DNA of 64,000 nt from Cheiracanthium punctorium. Taxonomy: Eukaryota > Arthropoda > Arachnida > Araneae > Cheiracanthiidae. Made by a program: the position numbers and the translations under genes. The notes beneath the pieces were generated by a model that ran no database searches, had not been told where the DNA came from, and saw nothing but the letters and a program-made list of their open reading frames with translations. Below, in pieces: positions 42,448 to 53,230 of this stretch (the first letter of the stretch is position 1; each line of letters begins with the position of its first letter). Location of the stretch: positions 248,001 to 312,000 of the forward strand of contig JAWZYV010013139.1 of NCBI GenBank assembly GCA_038373885.1, read 5' to 3'.

Positions 42448-43166
42448 ATTATAGTCTAAGAGCCAGCGACCGCCAGACCTTCGTCACAGTATAAAAGCTG
42501 AAACTTTCTCTGCGCATACCCCCCAACAGAGGTTGGAACAATCGGCCACTCTAAAGTTTGGATAATCGTGGCTTTGGCAGGTAACAGGTGGCAAAGGTGT
42601 ATAAAATTGCAGAAAATTTTCGTCATTTCATAAAGCTTCATTTTTTTATAGGTTCTTCTTCGCAGTACTAGAAATCACTTTATCCTTTGCCAGACACTTT
42701 TCCATCGTGGCAAACCCACGCCAGACAATCTCAAAGTCTTGAAAAACGTACGAGCGCGCTGCAAGAAAGTTCGCGCGTAAGAAAGTTCAGAAGTAGCAGT
42801 ATAAAGTGTGCTTTGCACTTTGTGACAGCTTGACGTACTTCGTCGCGGGAGTTTACGAACACAACAGTTTTCCATAACTTTGAGATTGTCTGGCGGGGGT
42901 TTGCCACGATGGAAAAGTGTCCGGCAAGGGATCAAGTGATTTCTAGTACTGCGAAGAAGAACCTATAAAAAAATGAAGCTTTATGAAATGAGGAAAATTT
43001 TCGGAAATTTTATAGACCTTTGCCACTTGTTACCTGACAAAGCCACGTTCCTCCAAATTTTAGAGTGGCCGATGGTTCCTACCTCTGTTGTGGGGTATGC
43101 GCAGAGAAAGTTTCAGCTTTTATACTATGACGAAGGTCTGGCGGTCGCTGGCTCTTTGACTATTAC
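42448..43166. repeat. Large inverted repeat, ~290-300-bp arms and ~120-bp spacer
   Basis: The left arm (AGAGCCAGCGACCGCCAGAC, CTTCGTCACAGTATAAAAGC, TATAGGTTCTTCTTCGCAGT, CACTTTTCCATCGTGGCAAA) is complementary to the right arm ending GGTCGCTGGCTCT. Arms are roughly 42448-42750 and 42870-43166, over 85% matched by eye. The spacer includes GCGCGCTGCAAGAAAGTTCG. No TTAA or TA edge is clear. Both arms hold short open frames because they are copies. Confidence 0.88.
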
Positions 43167-43355
43167 CTTTTATAGCTCGCTGCTGTTTCTTTTCAGTGGC
43201 GTCAATGAGGCGATGCGATGAATGCTCCGAATGTCGCAGACCGCGATACAGAGAAGAAGACGCACCGCAGATGACCAAAATGGCAAAAACATTTATTAAC
43301 GGTACTAAAAGTGTAAAATAAAACTTTGAATAACCAATAAATTATGTTTTTTTAA

Positions 43356-43631
43356 CCCATTTATGCCTAGTGTCCCTTTTTTGGGACGGCATTTTCGCTA
43401 TTAGTCGAAAACGTTATTTATTTTTCCTAGCCTTTATTCGTGAGTATTGAGCCTCAACTCTACAAAATATTTTGACATGACCCAGTAGGATGTTGCTATT
43501 TCTATTTTTATGCATAATGATTTTAAAAGAAATCATCCCTTGTTCAAGAAGTTGACATCAGACATATATCTATTATTTCAGTTATCATTAAAAATCGTAG
43601 AAAGTCGCAAAAATATCCAGGCATCAATGGG
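43356..43631 (-). mobile_element. piggyBac-like TTAA MITE, family P2
   Basis: 276 bp between TTAA 43352-43355 and 43632-43635; ends CCCATTTATGCC and inverse CCCATTGATGCCTGG. Subterminal hairpin GTCCC-TTTTTT-GGGAC. Same length as 37670-37945, about 90% similar by eye. Confidence 0.94.
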
Positions 43632-43785
43632 TTAAATTACTTTATTTTTATTTTTAAAATTTCTTCTACAACTCATGAAATCTCGAAAAACTTGAAAAAA
43701 CAGTTTAAAAGAAAGTTCTAGAAAACTAGCAGGGACTAGTTTTGTTCGAATTTGTGAGAATCGCTATTATGCACAAAGATATTTA

Positions 43786-44369
43786 TTAGGTTGTAACGAA
43801 AGTTTTCAGCCACTCCAAGTATTGCCTGCACAAGCAGTTCGCGTTGGTGTCTTTGCCACTATTTTGTAAAACGATTTTTGTTATTTGAAAGAAAAGACTT
43901 GTTTTAGAGCACTGTGTTGTGAAATCCGTAAAACAAAATCGTTATAATTAAGTATAAGGTGTCTGAAATGGAACTATCACGCTACCAGATTGATCCATCA
44001 TTCACTCTCAGATCTGTCGCAAAAAGTCAGCTGCAGAATGACACCGAGTCATGTGTACAGCTTAAGGTACTACTGTTGTATCTCATGACACTGTGAAGAT
44101 TTGGTACCGAAAGTTCAAAAACGAGGACTAGGATATTAAAGAAGCAGAGCGCTCTGACCAGACTACTGATGCCGATGAGGCCCGCCTACGAGAATGTGTG
44201 GTAGAAGATAAAATATTCATCCACGAGAGCTAGCTAAAAGAGTTAGACTTTAGTGTCATGTCCATTAGTGGCGCTAAGCATCGCATAAACTTGACATATA
44301 AGTTCAATCGCTGGGTACCGCGTGAGCTGACTCAAGCAAATCTGGCGGAAAACTTTCGTTACAACCTGA
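43786..44369 (+). mobile_element. Internally deleted mariner (584 bp)
   Basis: TA on both sides; ends TTAGGTTGTAACGAAAG and inverse TCAGGTTGTAACGAAAG. The interior keeps the transposase DNA-binding and linker region only, then jumps to the 3' terminus. It is probably the parent type of the fragments at 35610 and 36295. Confidence 0.92.
43972..44340 (+). pseudogene. Mariner transposase N-terminal fragment
   Basis: In broken frames: VSHDTVKIWYRKFKNED (second helix-turn-helix), DIKEAERSDQTTDADEARL (linker, usually DLKDEPRSGRPTEVD), then KFNRWVPRELTQAN, the WVPHEL motif before the catalytic domain. Stops interrupt it, and no catalytic Asp region remains. Confidence 0.85.
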
Positions 44370-44464
44370 TATTTTCTATCCTGTATTTGGTACAAATTCT
44401 AACTTCGTAAAAATAAATATTGTTAAAATAGTCTTTGCGAGGGCCTCAGTTTCAGGTGTATGGA

Positions 44465-45095
44465 CTTTTACACCTTGCTTATATCGGTTGAGGTCGCGTT
44501 AGTATTAGTGATTTGCCGGATATTAATATCCGTGGATATTTACAGAAAAAATATCCATACCCGCACCAGCAAAAATACATCTTCCGGATTTGACAGACCG
44601 AAAAATAAAATATCCAAATATGTATCCGTATCTGCTTTTTGTTTCAGAAAATCTTCAACGTATCTTTTAACCCTTTAACGCGCAGTGATCTCGCTCTGGG
44701 AACACCCAACTCTGACGTTTTGACTGTTGCCAGTCACGAAGAATAGATTGCATTTCTATAAAAATAGTTGCGAATGACCTAGCTCCACGAGAATCCTTTA
44801 CTTTCTAGCACGCCATTTCGCGTAAAAAAATGACTGCAACGACTGCCCTTTTTCAGGATTGGGAAAGGGTTGCGCCCCAAAGGGTTAATAGCTTTTCACG
44901 ATGTCAAAGAAGTTAAAAAATCATATTATTCTATTCAATTATTTAATTTTTGTAATTAAACATAAAATTTACTGTTTAAACATTAGTATTACCGTTTATT
45001 CTTTTTAAGTAAATCTTCTACTTTAAGCACAAAAATCCCTAGATTAAATTAGTATCAGCAATTTAAAGCTATTGGCATAACTTGTTAAGCTTTTT
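44465..45095 (+). repeat. Dispersed repeat R8, copy interrupted by P1
   Basis: ATCCGTGGATATTTACAG, TCCGGATTTGACAG, ATGTATCCGTATCTGC, TCAACGTATCTTTTAA, then after the MITE AAAAAATCATATTATTCTAT, TTTTTGTAATTAAACAT, TTAAGCACAAAAATCC. Parallel to 34985-35365. Confidence 0.75.
44671..44884 (-). mobile_element. piggyBac-like TTAA MITE, family P1, short form
   Basis: TTAA on both sides (44667-44670, 44885-44888); ends CCCTTTAACGCGC and inverse CCCTTTGGGGCGC. At 214 bp it has lost the palindrome and part of the body (jump from GCGTAAAAAAATGACTGC to GACTGCCC). R8 at 34985 gives the empty site. Confidence 0.92.
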
Positions 45096-45612
45096 CGATA
45101 TTTCTACGTGGTGGGTTTTGATCTACCCCGAAACACTAAAGTAGATGTCTAAAGAGTTACTATATTAGTTCTATAGAAAGTGTAATATTCATAAAGGGAG
45201 ATAAAATCTTTCTACGGAGGTCTTAGCCTATGGTATTTACACATAATTATTACACATGATTTTTAATGCTACAGTACAAGAACAACATCATGTTACAAGA
45301 TTTTTTCTTAAAGTTTCTTAACCAGCAGAGGTTCATAGTTTATTACAGTGTCTTATCCAGATTGTGAAGATACATACTAAAAATTTTCGTCTAACACACT
45401 TATTCATATTTATATAACAAAACCACTTTTTTTTTTCAACTACTGTCTTAATAAGACAATAAGAGGTTCTGTGGATTTTGTAAAGCTACTTGGTTTGGTA
45501 ATAACGTTTCGATAATTTAATGCTTATAAAACCCTGTTGAGATTATTGAAAAAGTGATTTTAACCACTGCATTATTTTTTTAATGCATGCATCACATACT
45601 TAGTGGGGATAC
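45096..45612. other. AT-rich stretch, nothing recognised
   Basis: No coding frame or repeat structure supported. Confidence 0.4.
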
Positions 45613-45732
45613 TCGAGGTGCTATGTCACCCGCAACTACTTTTATAGAAATCCAATCTATTCTTCGTGACTGACAACAGTCAAAACATCAGAGTTTGGTG
45701 TTCCCAGAGCGGGAACACTGCGCGTTAAAGGG
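45613..45732 (+). mobile_element. P1 fragment (right end only)
   Basis: From GCTATGTCACCCGCAACTAC to GCGCGTTAAAGGG then TTAA (45733-45736), with hairpin GTTCCC-AGAGC-GGGAAC. The left two thirds are missing, with no TTAA at the break. Confidence 0.88.
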
Positions 45733-45736
45733 TTAA

Positions 45737-47755
45737 GGCCAATTATCTACTCATGGGATCTAGGCAGATGGGGATGTCCTTCATGGGGTGGTCTTTATAA
45801 TAAGGTGTTTCACATGTCTATGATAAGTATTTAAGCCCATGTCAGTACTTTTGGGACACTCTTTATAATCGTTGAAGTTATCATCTTCGTCTTTATTTAT
45901 TTATTTTTAAGCGAATAATTTTGTGTTTTTTCAAAAATATTTTAGGTAATTTCTCTGAACAAGATTTCCATAGCGTGAAAAATTTATTTTATAATAAATA
46001 CCTTTCAAGTGCTTATTTTTAAACTTCAACATAAAATTTAAGTACTTTTGCATTTAAATTTTATTTTTAAGACGATAATTAATTTTTCCAAAAAATATTT
46101 AACGTACTTTTGCTGAAGAAGATTTTTTTAGTGTGTAAAAATTAGTTTTATAATAAGTATCTTTCACGTGTTTAATTTTTATACTTCAGCATTGAAGTTT
46201 TAAGTATTTTGGCATTTATATTTTATCGATACTATTTGTTTTTCTAAAAACATAAATGTTATTTGTCTTCAGATTGTTAAGTGTCTTGCATATTCAACAA
46301 TTTTAATATTTTTAACTAATTATTATTAAACAATAATTATTGAGCACAGAAAAATAAACAAGTCATTGATCTATTAAAAGACGTATGTATATCTTTATTT
46401 AGATCGATTTTTCTCATTTTCCAATCCAAAAAGAATACAAAACGAATACGTCTTGAGAGGAAAAAAATTGTATATATATGTATGTATGCTATGAAGTTTT
46501 TTTTTGTTTAATTGACATTGATTGATCTTTTCTAAACATTCTTACCGTAAGTTTAAAATAAACAAAATAAATCACCATATCTTTGGATTATGTGAAGGTA
46601 AACAAAAGAAATACTCTGGTAAAAATGATTAATTATGACAGTTGTAAATTTTCTTACTCCAAGAAAATTTATATAATCGTTGAACGAAATGCAATTCTAG
46701 ATACATTTTAAAGGGAAAAAAAAGTAAAAAAATCTAATGATTCTTATTCGAACATAGAACGGGATTCAGAAATTATGCTGCAAAAATCATAATTAGAGAA
46801 AATGTATATATATATTTTTTTTTTACAGTTAATAAATTAAACTCTTTATTGAAAGATCTGTCTGTGTTACTAATGTCACAGTAGTTTAAAATCTTGCACT
46901 AAAGTCACAAACACACGAATGAGAAATACACGTTAACTGATATTATTTCGAAGTTTTAATGAGTTTTGCTGAGCGATTACGGTTGTTTCAAAACTTAGGA
47001 CATTCTTTCAAAAAAGTGTTAAGAATTCTATTAATTGAATGTCTTAGTACTTATAAAGTTTTTCTTTTCCACATCAATAAATATCCCAAACAAGAAATAC
47101 GTCTAAACACATAACTTTGTTGGATGTAAAACAAAAGTAAGGAACTTAATAAAGATATTCTACATTTTTTAAAAAAATTTGGAATATTGGGAGAAGTTAA
47201 TTAAACGAGTAAATAATTTAGTTAGCTTTCTGTAAAACAAACATATTTTGACATTTAATGGATTAATAACTTGTTAATTTCTTTTTAAAAATTGATATCA
47301 AAAGTTGTTACTAGAGGAATCGAATTAGTTTATAATCAAAAATTTCAGCGCGGACTCTCGAATTCGGGAACGTAAAGTAGAACAAACGTAAAATATTGAT
47401 AGCGGCAAGAAAATCTTTATCACTGACATTCTGCGCATGCTTGTTTCGATATTTCTGCGTGCTAGATTTTTTTTCCATTCATAGAGGGCGCCACTACCAT
47501 TTCAGTGCGTTGTTTTAGCTATAATTCACATTTCAGTAGACTGAATCAAGTCTTGGTCTGTAGATTGGTTATATTTTCTGCCGAAAGTCATCAGTTAGAA
47601 ACCAACAAAGTGTAAACGTATCATTCGTGAGTGTTATAATAATTGTAATCTCCATTTTGGTGTCAATTAAAGATCCATTTGAAGTTAAGAGTTAGAAATA
47701 CTGCGAAATCAAAAATTGAGTGAACGTAAATTTTTACGGCAACATTTTTTGCAGT
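45737..47755. other. AT-rich stretch, nothing recognised
   Basis: No supported gene. A few TA/TG microsatellites (46470-46490, 46805-46815). At 47380-47600 composition is less AT-rich and includes GAGGGCGCCACTACC, but without a recognisable exon. Confidence 0.4.
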
Positions 47756-48127
47756 ACAGGAAGTTTTCTCAAGACATTTACGAAATATACTGAAAAGTTT
47801 CAGCATATGTTTTTTTCGCCCGATACAGAAACGTATGTGAATATTTTTCCGTTGCACGTGAAAACGTTCTTGCAATTTAAAAGTACAATTGCTGAGACAA
47901 GTTTTAGGGTAAAGTTTAGGGTAATTTTTTTTACGGTGTATAAATGCGAAATCACTGATTGTGTATTATACTCAAATAGATTCAATCAAGAAACTCAATC
48001 TGCAAAAACCAACGGAAAAGCTTATTTCCCCCAAAGTCCCAAATTCAAAAGTTGTAAAACATCTTTCTCCGAGTTTAATAAAATCATCAAACCGTGGAGA
48101 GGAGGAGAAAAATGTAAATGTGTCTGA
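47756..48127 (+). CDS. Open frame in repeat R9, doubtful coding
   Basis: A 124-codon frame follows an acceptor-like ACATTTTTTGCAG at 47743-47755 and ends KPWRGGEKCKCV. It is one of the longest open frames in the window, but it is lysine/phenylalanine-rich as expected of AT-rich DNA and matches no family I know. The first ATG in frame is at 47805. The second half overlaps repeat R9, which also speaks against a host exon. Confidence 0.15.
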   Translation, partial: TGSFLKTFTKYTEKFQHMFFSPDTETYVNIFPLHVKTFLQFKSTIAETSFRVKFRVIFFTVYKCEITDCVLYSNRFNQETQSAKTNGKAYFPQSPKFKSCKTSFSEFNKIIKPWRGGEKCKCV

Positions 48128-48480
48128 AACAATTTTTGGAAAATGTGTTTGGGTGTTCTTTCTTACGAATTTCAGTTTTCTCGCTGTGTAGGATTTAGTA
48201 GTTTCTCACAAAAAAAAAAAAAAAAAAAAAAAATACGATTCTACTTATCAAATCAATAAACTGAATAATGTTTATATATTTTCAGAGATTTGTTTCCTTG
48301 CATTCTGAATTTGTCGGTTCTAAGTATTCATCGGGATATGGAATTGTGCAAATTTTTTTTACAAAAACTGAAATTTGAATGGAATTGAATGCATAAATTT
48401 TAAACTTCAATCATGCTAGGTTCCATGTTCAGTGGGATTTTGAATTGTTTTTATTTATTTGGTCGTAGTACCATTAGAAT
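47990..48480 (+). repeat. Dispersed repeat R9, copy 1
   Basis: AAAAGTTGTAAAACATC, AATGTAAATGTGTCTGAAAC, TTTGTTTGGGTGTT-like and GCTGTGTAGGATTTAGTAG, then an A run and ATAAATTTTAAACTTCAATC. Aligned blocks recur at 49287 and 52900. In all three one frame reads (N/K)-V/I-(N/D)-V-S...IF.K..WVF. Confidence 0.6.
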
Positions 48481-48932
48481 ATTAACCCTTTACATCTGAA
48501 AAACTTAATTTTAATTTTTTAGTGTAATATTATGCAGATTATAAAGATGCTGAAAATTTTCATTTTAACATTTTATAATTCATGCAAAAGTTTCTTTATC
48601 AAAATGTGTTTGTAATAAATTTTAATAAAATGGTTATTTTTAGATTTGTGTTACTTAAAAATATATATGCAGTATAACAAAAATGCTAGTGAGGTATTTG
48701 TGAACCGTTTAAGTTGTCAGAGTTTTAAGCAATAATTAGTATTCTTGCAAGGTTGACCTTCAAGAAAAAAAACACTGTAAGTGTGGCAATAACCAAAGTT
48801 GCGATTGCAGAAACTCGTACAAAATCAGTTTCCTGTTATAATATAACTTAAATAATACAAAATTTGCAGATTAAAAGAAATATATATTTTATGTTCACGT
48901 TATTCTAAACAAAAAACTGCCATTCAAATATT
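48481..48932. other. AT-rich stretch, nothing recognised
   Basis: A TTAACCCTTTACATC at 48484 resembles a TTAA-element start but lacks the subterminal hairpin and a partner end. Confidence 0.4.
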
Positions 48933-48936
48933 TTAA

Positions 48937-49286
48937 CCCTTTAACGCGCAGTGTTCCCGCTCTGAGAACACCCAACTCTGACGTTTTGACTGTTGCCACT
49001 CACGAAGAATAGATTTGATTTCTATAAAAATAGTTCCGGGTGACATAGCTCCACGAGAATCCTTTACTTTTTAGCACGTCATTTCCCGTCAAAAAATGGT
49101 GACGATTATTTTTAACAGCACTGACATCTGCTGAAAAATGGAAGAATGCGAACAGCTGGATAGATTGCCCAATGCTGAAAAAAGGGCAGCCGTTGCCATA
49201 GCTCGACTTAACTACCAGCAATATGGCGGACGATCGAAACGTTCATCGCGTGCCACAGATCTAGAGACCCCTTTTTGACGACAGCT
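48937..49286 (-). mobile_element. P1 element broken at its palindrome centre
   Basis: TTAA (48933-48936), CCCTTTAACGCGCAG, hairpin GTTCCCGCTCTGAGAAC, full body, then one palindrome arm through AAACGTTCATCGCGTGCCAC to TTTGACGACAGCT, stopping close to the point that is the palindrome centre in the 41.8-kb copy. The second arm and the other terminus are absent. Confidence 0.9.
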
Positions 49287-49720
49287 ATGCAAATTTAATC
49301 ACAAAAAAAAAATCGATCGAGGGGAAATTTTCAACAAAGTACCATGTCTAAAAGTTGTGAAATATAATTTTATGAGTTTACTAAAAACATATTTTAGAAG
49401 TTGGGAAAAACGTGAATGTGTCTGAAGCAATTTTTAGGAAATTTGTTTGGGTGTTTTTATCTTATGAATTTTATTTCCTCGTGAGGTGAGATTTAAAAGT
49501 TTTTCTTCGAGAACTGTGGTTTCAGTTTTCAGATTATTTAACCTCATAATGGTTCCATATTTTCGGAAATTTTGCTGATGCTTTTGTATTCTGATATTGT
49601 TTGATATTTTAACGAGATGTTAAATGGAGCTTTTGAAAAAAAAAATGCATAGAAGTTTAAAAGAAGGATAAATTTTAAATTTGACATTTTAATCATGAAA
49701 GATACTAATGTACCATCTTG
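49287..49720 (+). repeat. Dispersed repeat R9, copy 2
   Basis: CTAAAAGTTGTGAAATA, ACGTGAATGTGTCTGAAGCA, TTTGTTTGGGTGTTTTTATC, GAGGTGAGATTTAAAAG and GATAAATTTTAAATTTGAC, parallel to copy 1. Confidence 0.6.
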
Positions 49721-50127
49721 TATTTAGCAGTAATTTTTTTTTTCCATAAAAGCATTATAAAAATCGGAACGTAGCATGACACGTCACGCATATAATTGAA
49801 GCAAATTTAAATGCAGCTGCATTTTTTTTATCAAAATAAATTTAACCTAATTTATTTAGACTTACTATAGGCACAGGCATACATTCTCATGGGAGAAGTC
49901 GAGCTAAGGTAGGTTGGGGGGGGGGTGTCTATTCTTCCTATAAAATTTGGTTGACAGTAAACTTACTGTAAATATCGTTGAAAAAATTTCAACAGCACTA
50001 AAAATTTTTAAATTCTTTATAGTAAATTGGGTTTGTTACACACTGAATTACAAAATTTACAAAATTGACGTATTTTTTTATTTTAATATAAGGTTAAATA
50101 GTTTGTATAAAATTATTAATATTATTA
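49721..50127. other. AT-rich stretch, nothing recognised
   Basis: It contains a T run near 49735 and a G run near 49918; no coding or repeat structure supported. Confidence 0.4.
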
Positions 50128-50298
50128 CCGTGTTAGCCCGAATATAACGCAATATTTTTTGATGGACGATTTCCCGCTGAAAGCCTGACTGGTGCTGAAT
50201 TCGAGATAAAGATAGATAATGGATTTTTCTAATTAACTTGATGAAAAATTTCGAGGTCGCGTTATATTCGGTGCCGTGCTATATTCGGGCTAATACGG
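50128..50298. mobile_element. 171-bp MITE with TA target (pogo/Tigger-like ends)
   Basis: Ends CCGTGTTAGCCCGAATATAA and inverse CCGTATTAGCCCGAATATAG; TA on both sides (50126-50127, 50299-50300). A further inner repeat AATATAACGC...GCGTTATATTCGG lies next to the right end. The termini resemble pogo-group MITEs. Confidence 0.88.
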
Positions 50299-50499
50299 TA
50301 TTTTATCGTTTACTGTTTTGAGTGATGAATTCTAAAGGTGAACATTTGGGTATAATTAGCGTTTTTGCGTAGTCTAAGGGGTGCTCCAGAGACATACAAT
50401 CACTGACGCAAGAAGTAGTACCCAACATACTAGCATTCTCCAAAAATCACGTTCTGAACACTTGAAAATCAGCCTGTAAAGTTTATTCACTGTTAAGAA

Positions 50500-51720
50500 G
50501 TGATACCGCTCGAACTACCGTATCGCAGTCTGGAAGATTGTTAGCCCGGCAGTACTTGCGCAGGGTATAACATACCCGCCACGCTTTTGTTTTCGATGTG
50601 CCTTTCTAACTTTCGTTTTTTTTTTAAATGGATGAAACCTCGTGTAACTGGCTGTAAGGTCATAACCGTGATGGGGGAAAATTTGTTTTGAAATTCTTCA
50701 AATGAGTTTCCGCATATTGCCATGTCGGGTGTGCCATACCCTGTGCGAATACTTCTACTATTGTTCTGAGCTACCATTTTTTTAAATGTACTGTGACAAG
50801 TTACTACTCCCCCAGAAATGTACCAAGGACTCGATGTGTTTCCCACGATGCGGAAAGCACACTTGACCAGCGCACATTCCAAGAGCAAAGGGGGTCCTTT
50901 GGTTTTGCCGACCGACCCCACACGACGAGTGCGAACGCACAGGGGCTTGGAGGAAGATCGGAGGCGAGGCCTTTTGATTTTGCCGACCGACCCCACACGA
51001 ATGTGGAAACCCTAGACCGGGCGCTGACTGAGAGCCTCAGAGTCGTTTTATAGACTGTTCGAGGAGGTCGGACAGAGATCGGCTCTCAGAGGGACGAGAG
51101 TTCCCGAATTCCAGAGCGGAAGTTGATGCTTGTATTTAAGTCTGCAGAATGCAGTCAATGTTTGTAAATGTGTATTTTAATAATCAACGTTAAACAAAAA
51201 CCTCAACTCCTGTCTCGAGTCTCTTCAATTTTGTTTGTGTTTCCTGTTTAGCACTTGTGGCGAGTCCAAAACGCCACAGTACTTTCCTAACTTTTCTTTG
51301 AAAATTAATGAGGCCTGGTGTAGCTGACATTTCAGTCATAAACTTCAAAGAAAAACTTGTGGTGAAATTCTTCGAATAGGTTTGAATTTTGCCACATCGG
51401 GTGCTTCACACCCTGCGCGAGTACTTCTGCTATTATTCTGAGAGAGGCTCTAGTTCTGAATATAGAAACACGATTTTATATTGTTTTTCGAGTAGTACTT
51501 ATAAATATATGGTTACAATTGTATTTATTTATTTTTCAAATTTTATTTCTCATGTATCTATTTTATGTTCATAAACACACACACACACACACACAAAAAA
51601 AAAACCCACCTTGGGTATTAGATACCCTGCGCTAGTAATTCCGTTCGTTTTTTTCATTATTATTATTATTTTTTTTTTTTTCGCGCGAGTAATTGCAGGT
51701 TAAGCTAGAGTTCCTGAGGT
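50500..51720. repeat. Diverged tandem unit split by a solo LTR
   Basis: A block with GAAATTCTTC.AAT.GTTT, TTGCCA.GTCGGGTG, CATACCCTGTGCGAATACTT, CT.CTATT.TTCTGAG occurs left of the LTR (about 50640-50780) and again right of it (about 51307-51455). Shorter matches (GGGTAT...ACCCTGCGCTAGTAATT) occur near 51610 and 50553. The open frame across 50541-50996 is repeat plus LTR read by chance. A CA microsatellite is at 51577-51593. Confidence 0.65.
50792..51278 (+). mobile_element. Solo LTR (487 bp, 4-bp target GTAC)
   Basis: Begins TGTGACAAGTTACTAC, ends CAAAACGCCACA; perfect GTAC on both sides (50788-50791, 51279-51282). It contains a direct repeat of TTTTGATTTTGCCGACCGAC/TTTTGCCGACCGACCCCAC (about 50902 and 50978), a GC-rich promoter-like region and a TATTTAAG box near 51133. 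The composition is far richer in GC than the flanks. Gypsy-like by target length; no internal region nearby. Confidence 0.92.
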
Positions 51721-51774
51721 TGCGCGCTCTGATCCCACGCGGGGCAAAATAATTTCTATTTATTTTTCATCCAT

Positions 51775-51847
51775 TTTTATGGCATCTCCAGCCGAAATCC
51801 ATGACCCCCCATGACTCTTCATTGCAACTCCCCTGAATCCGCTACTG
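51775..51847. mobile_element. hAT-like right end, isolated
   Basis: CCCCTGAATCCGCTACTG at 51830-51847 is the inverse of a CAGTAGCGGATTCAGGGG terminus typical of many hAT-type elements. The preceding CATGACCCCCCATGACTC fits the usual subterminal G/C tract. No left end or 8-bp duplication was found. Confidence 0.45.
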
Positions 51848-51965
51848 GTACTCTCTAAGAAAGCAGCACGATAAGAGCGTTCCCCAATTTTTTCCTACTC
51901 AAAAGGAATGAAATTCATGCTACGTAAGGTTGTAAAGGATTCGGATCAAGAAAGGATGTTATTTA

Positions 51966-52707
51966 AGGGGACATAGGAGGATTGGGTTCAAAAAATCGAT
52001 TTTTCAGTTTTAATTTTATTTGAAATCTTAGTTATTTTTTGAGCATTTTGATCCCGATTTCATGCAATTATTCCAACTAGAACCAGAGATACACATATAA
52101 ACGTTTTACGAAAGTTACATCGAAAAGTTACGAAAGTTGACCTCAATAAGGTAACTTTAAACTGCGTTTTCTGAAAACGCATTTTTTGTGAATTATCGGT
52201 AATTTAAAAAAAATTCTATGATTTGTATCTTCACGAAACTTTACGAATAATTGGTATCAGTATCTATAAAATGAATTAATATAAAAAGAGAGAGAGAAAA
52301 ATTTTTGAAAATTTTATCAGAAATATATGGGGGAAAGTGCGTCTTTTCAAATTTCAATTTAAAATATCTAAAAAAATTTCTTAAATATTAATTCATTCTA
52401 TAATACATATATTTTACTTTATTTTGCGGCAAAAATTTTGGTTGTATGTGAATTTTAATTTGACTTATCTTACGGATAATAAATGATACGCACTATGAAA
52501 AAAAAAATACATATATAGTAAAAATTAAAAATTTTTCAGACACTGTGAAAGATATCGGAGTTCTCCCTGAAATTTTATTATGTGTTATACTGTATTATTA
52601 TTATTTAAAAAATATTATGCTGTGACAGTTATTTAGATCATAAAATTTAAAACCGAAAGGGTCTAAAATACGTGTATATTTGCTTTTTAGTCCTCCTAAA
52701 ACGACCT
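51966..52707. mobile_element. Possible TIR element, weak
   Basis: GGGGACATAGGAGGATTGGG at the left and TTTTTAGTCCTCCTAAAACG at the right give imperfect inverted ends (TAGGAGGA). The interior is AT-rich with no frame. No clear target duplication. Confidence 0.25.
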
Positions 52708-52899
52708 TTGCTATAGTGAGACAGTTTTTAAATACTCAGATTAAAAATCTAAGTATTAAATAATCTTAAAAAAATCTTAAAAATCTAAATAATTTCTGAT
52801 TTATTTGGAATAAAAAATAATTTTAAAAAATATAGATCAAAATACTTTGAAATATAAATAGAAAATCAATAAATGTGTAGTATACTTAAACAGAGATTC

Positions 52900-53230
52900 A
52901 AATGGGAAATTCAATCAGCCAGACAGAAGATTAAAAAAAAAATCCTAACCTGAAAGACTGAAAATGTTTCTTTGTGTTTAATGAAAATATTTTACCGAAG
53001 ATGGGAGGACAAAAAAATCGATGTGTCTGGCAGAATTTTTAGAAAATATTTTTGGGTGTTTTCCGCTCTATGAATTTCATTTCCTGGCTAGGCGGGGATT
53101 TAGAAGTTTTGCGTAGATATATTGCTTTTTATTTTTCATCAGGTTTAGAAACTGAATCATTCCATTTACGTTTTCGAAAAACACTGCTTTTGTAAATGTG
53201 TTTGGTTCAGATGTTTAAAACAGATAACTA
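52900..53230 (+). repeat. Dispersed repeat R9, copy 3
   Basis: ATCGATGTGTCTGGCAGAAT, TTTTTAGAAAATATTTTTGG, GTGTTTTCCGCTCTATGAAT, GGCGGGGATTTAGAAG. More diverged than copies 1 and 2. Confidence 0.55.

Noticed and set aside
48484..48500. TTAACCCTTTACATC as another TTAA-element end
   Set aside because: No subterminal hairpin and no partner terminus; TTAACCC is common by chance in this DNA.
50541..50996. 151-codon minus-strand frame
   Set aside because: It runs across the LTR boundary and the flanking tandem unit, so it cannot be a single ancestral gene; GC-rich LTR sequence simply lacks stops.
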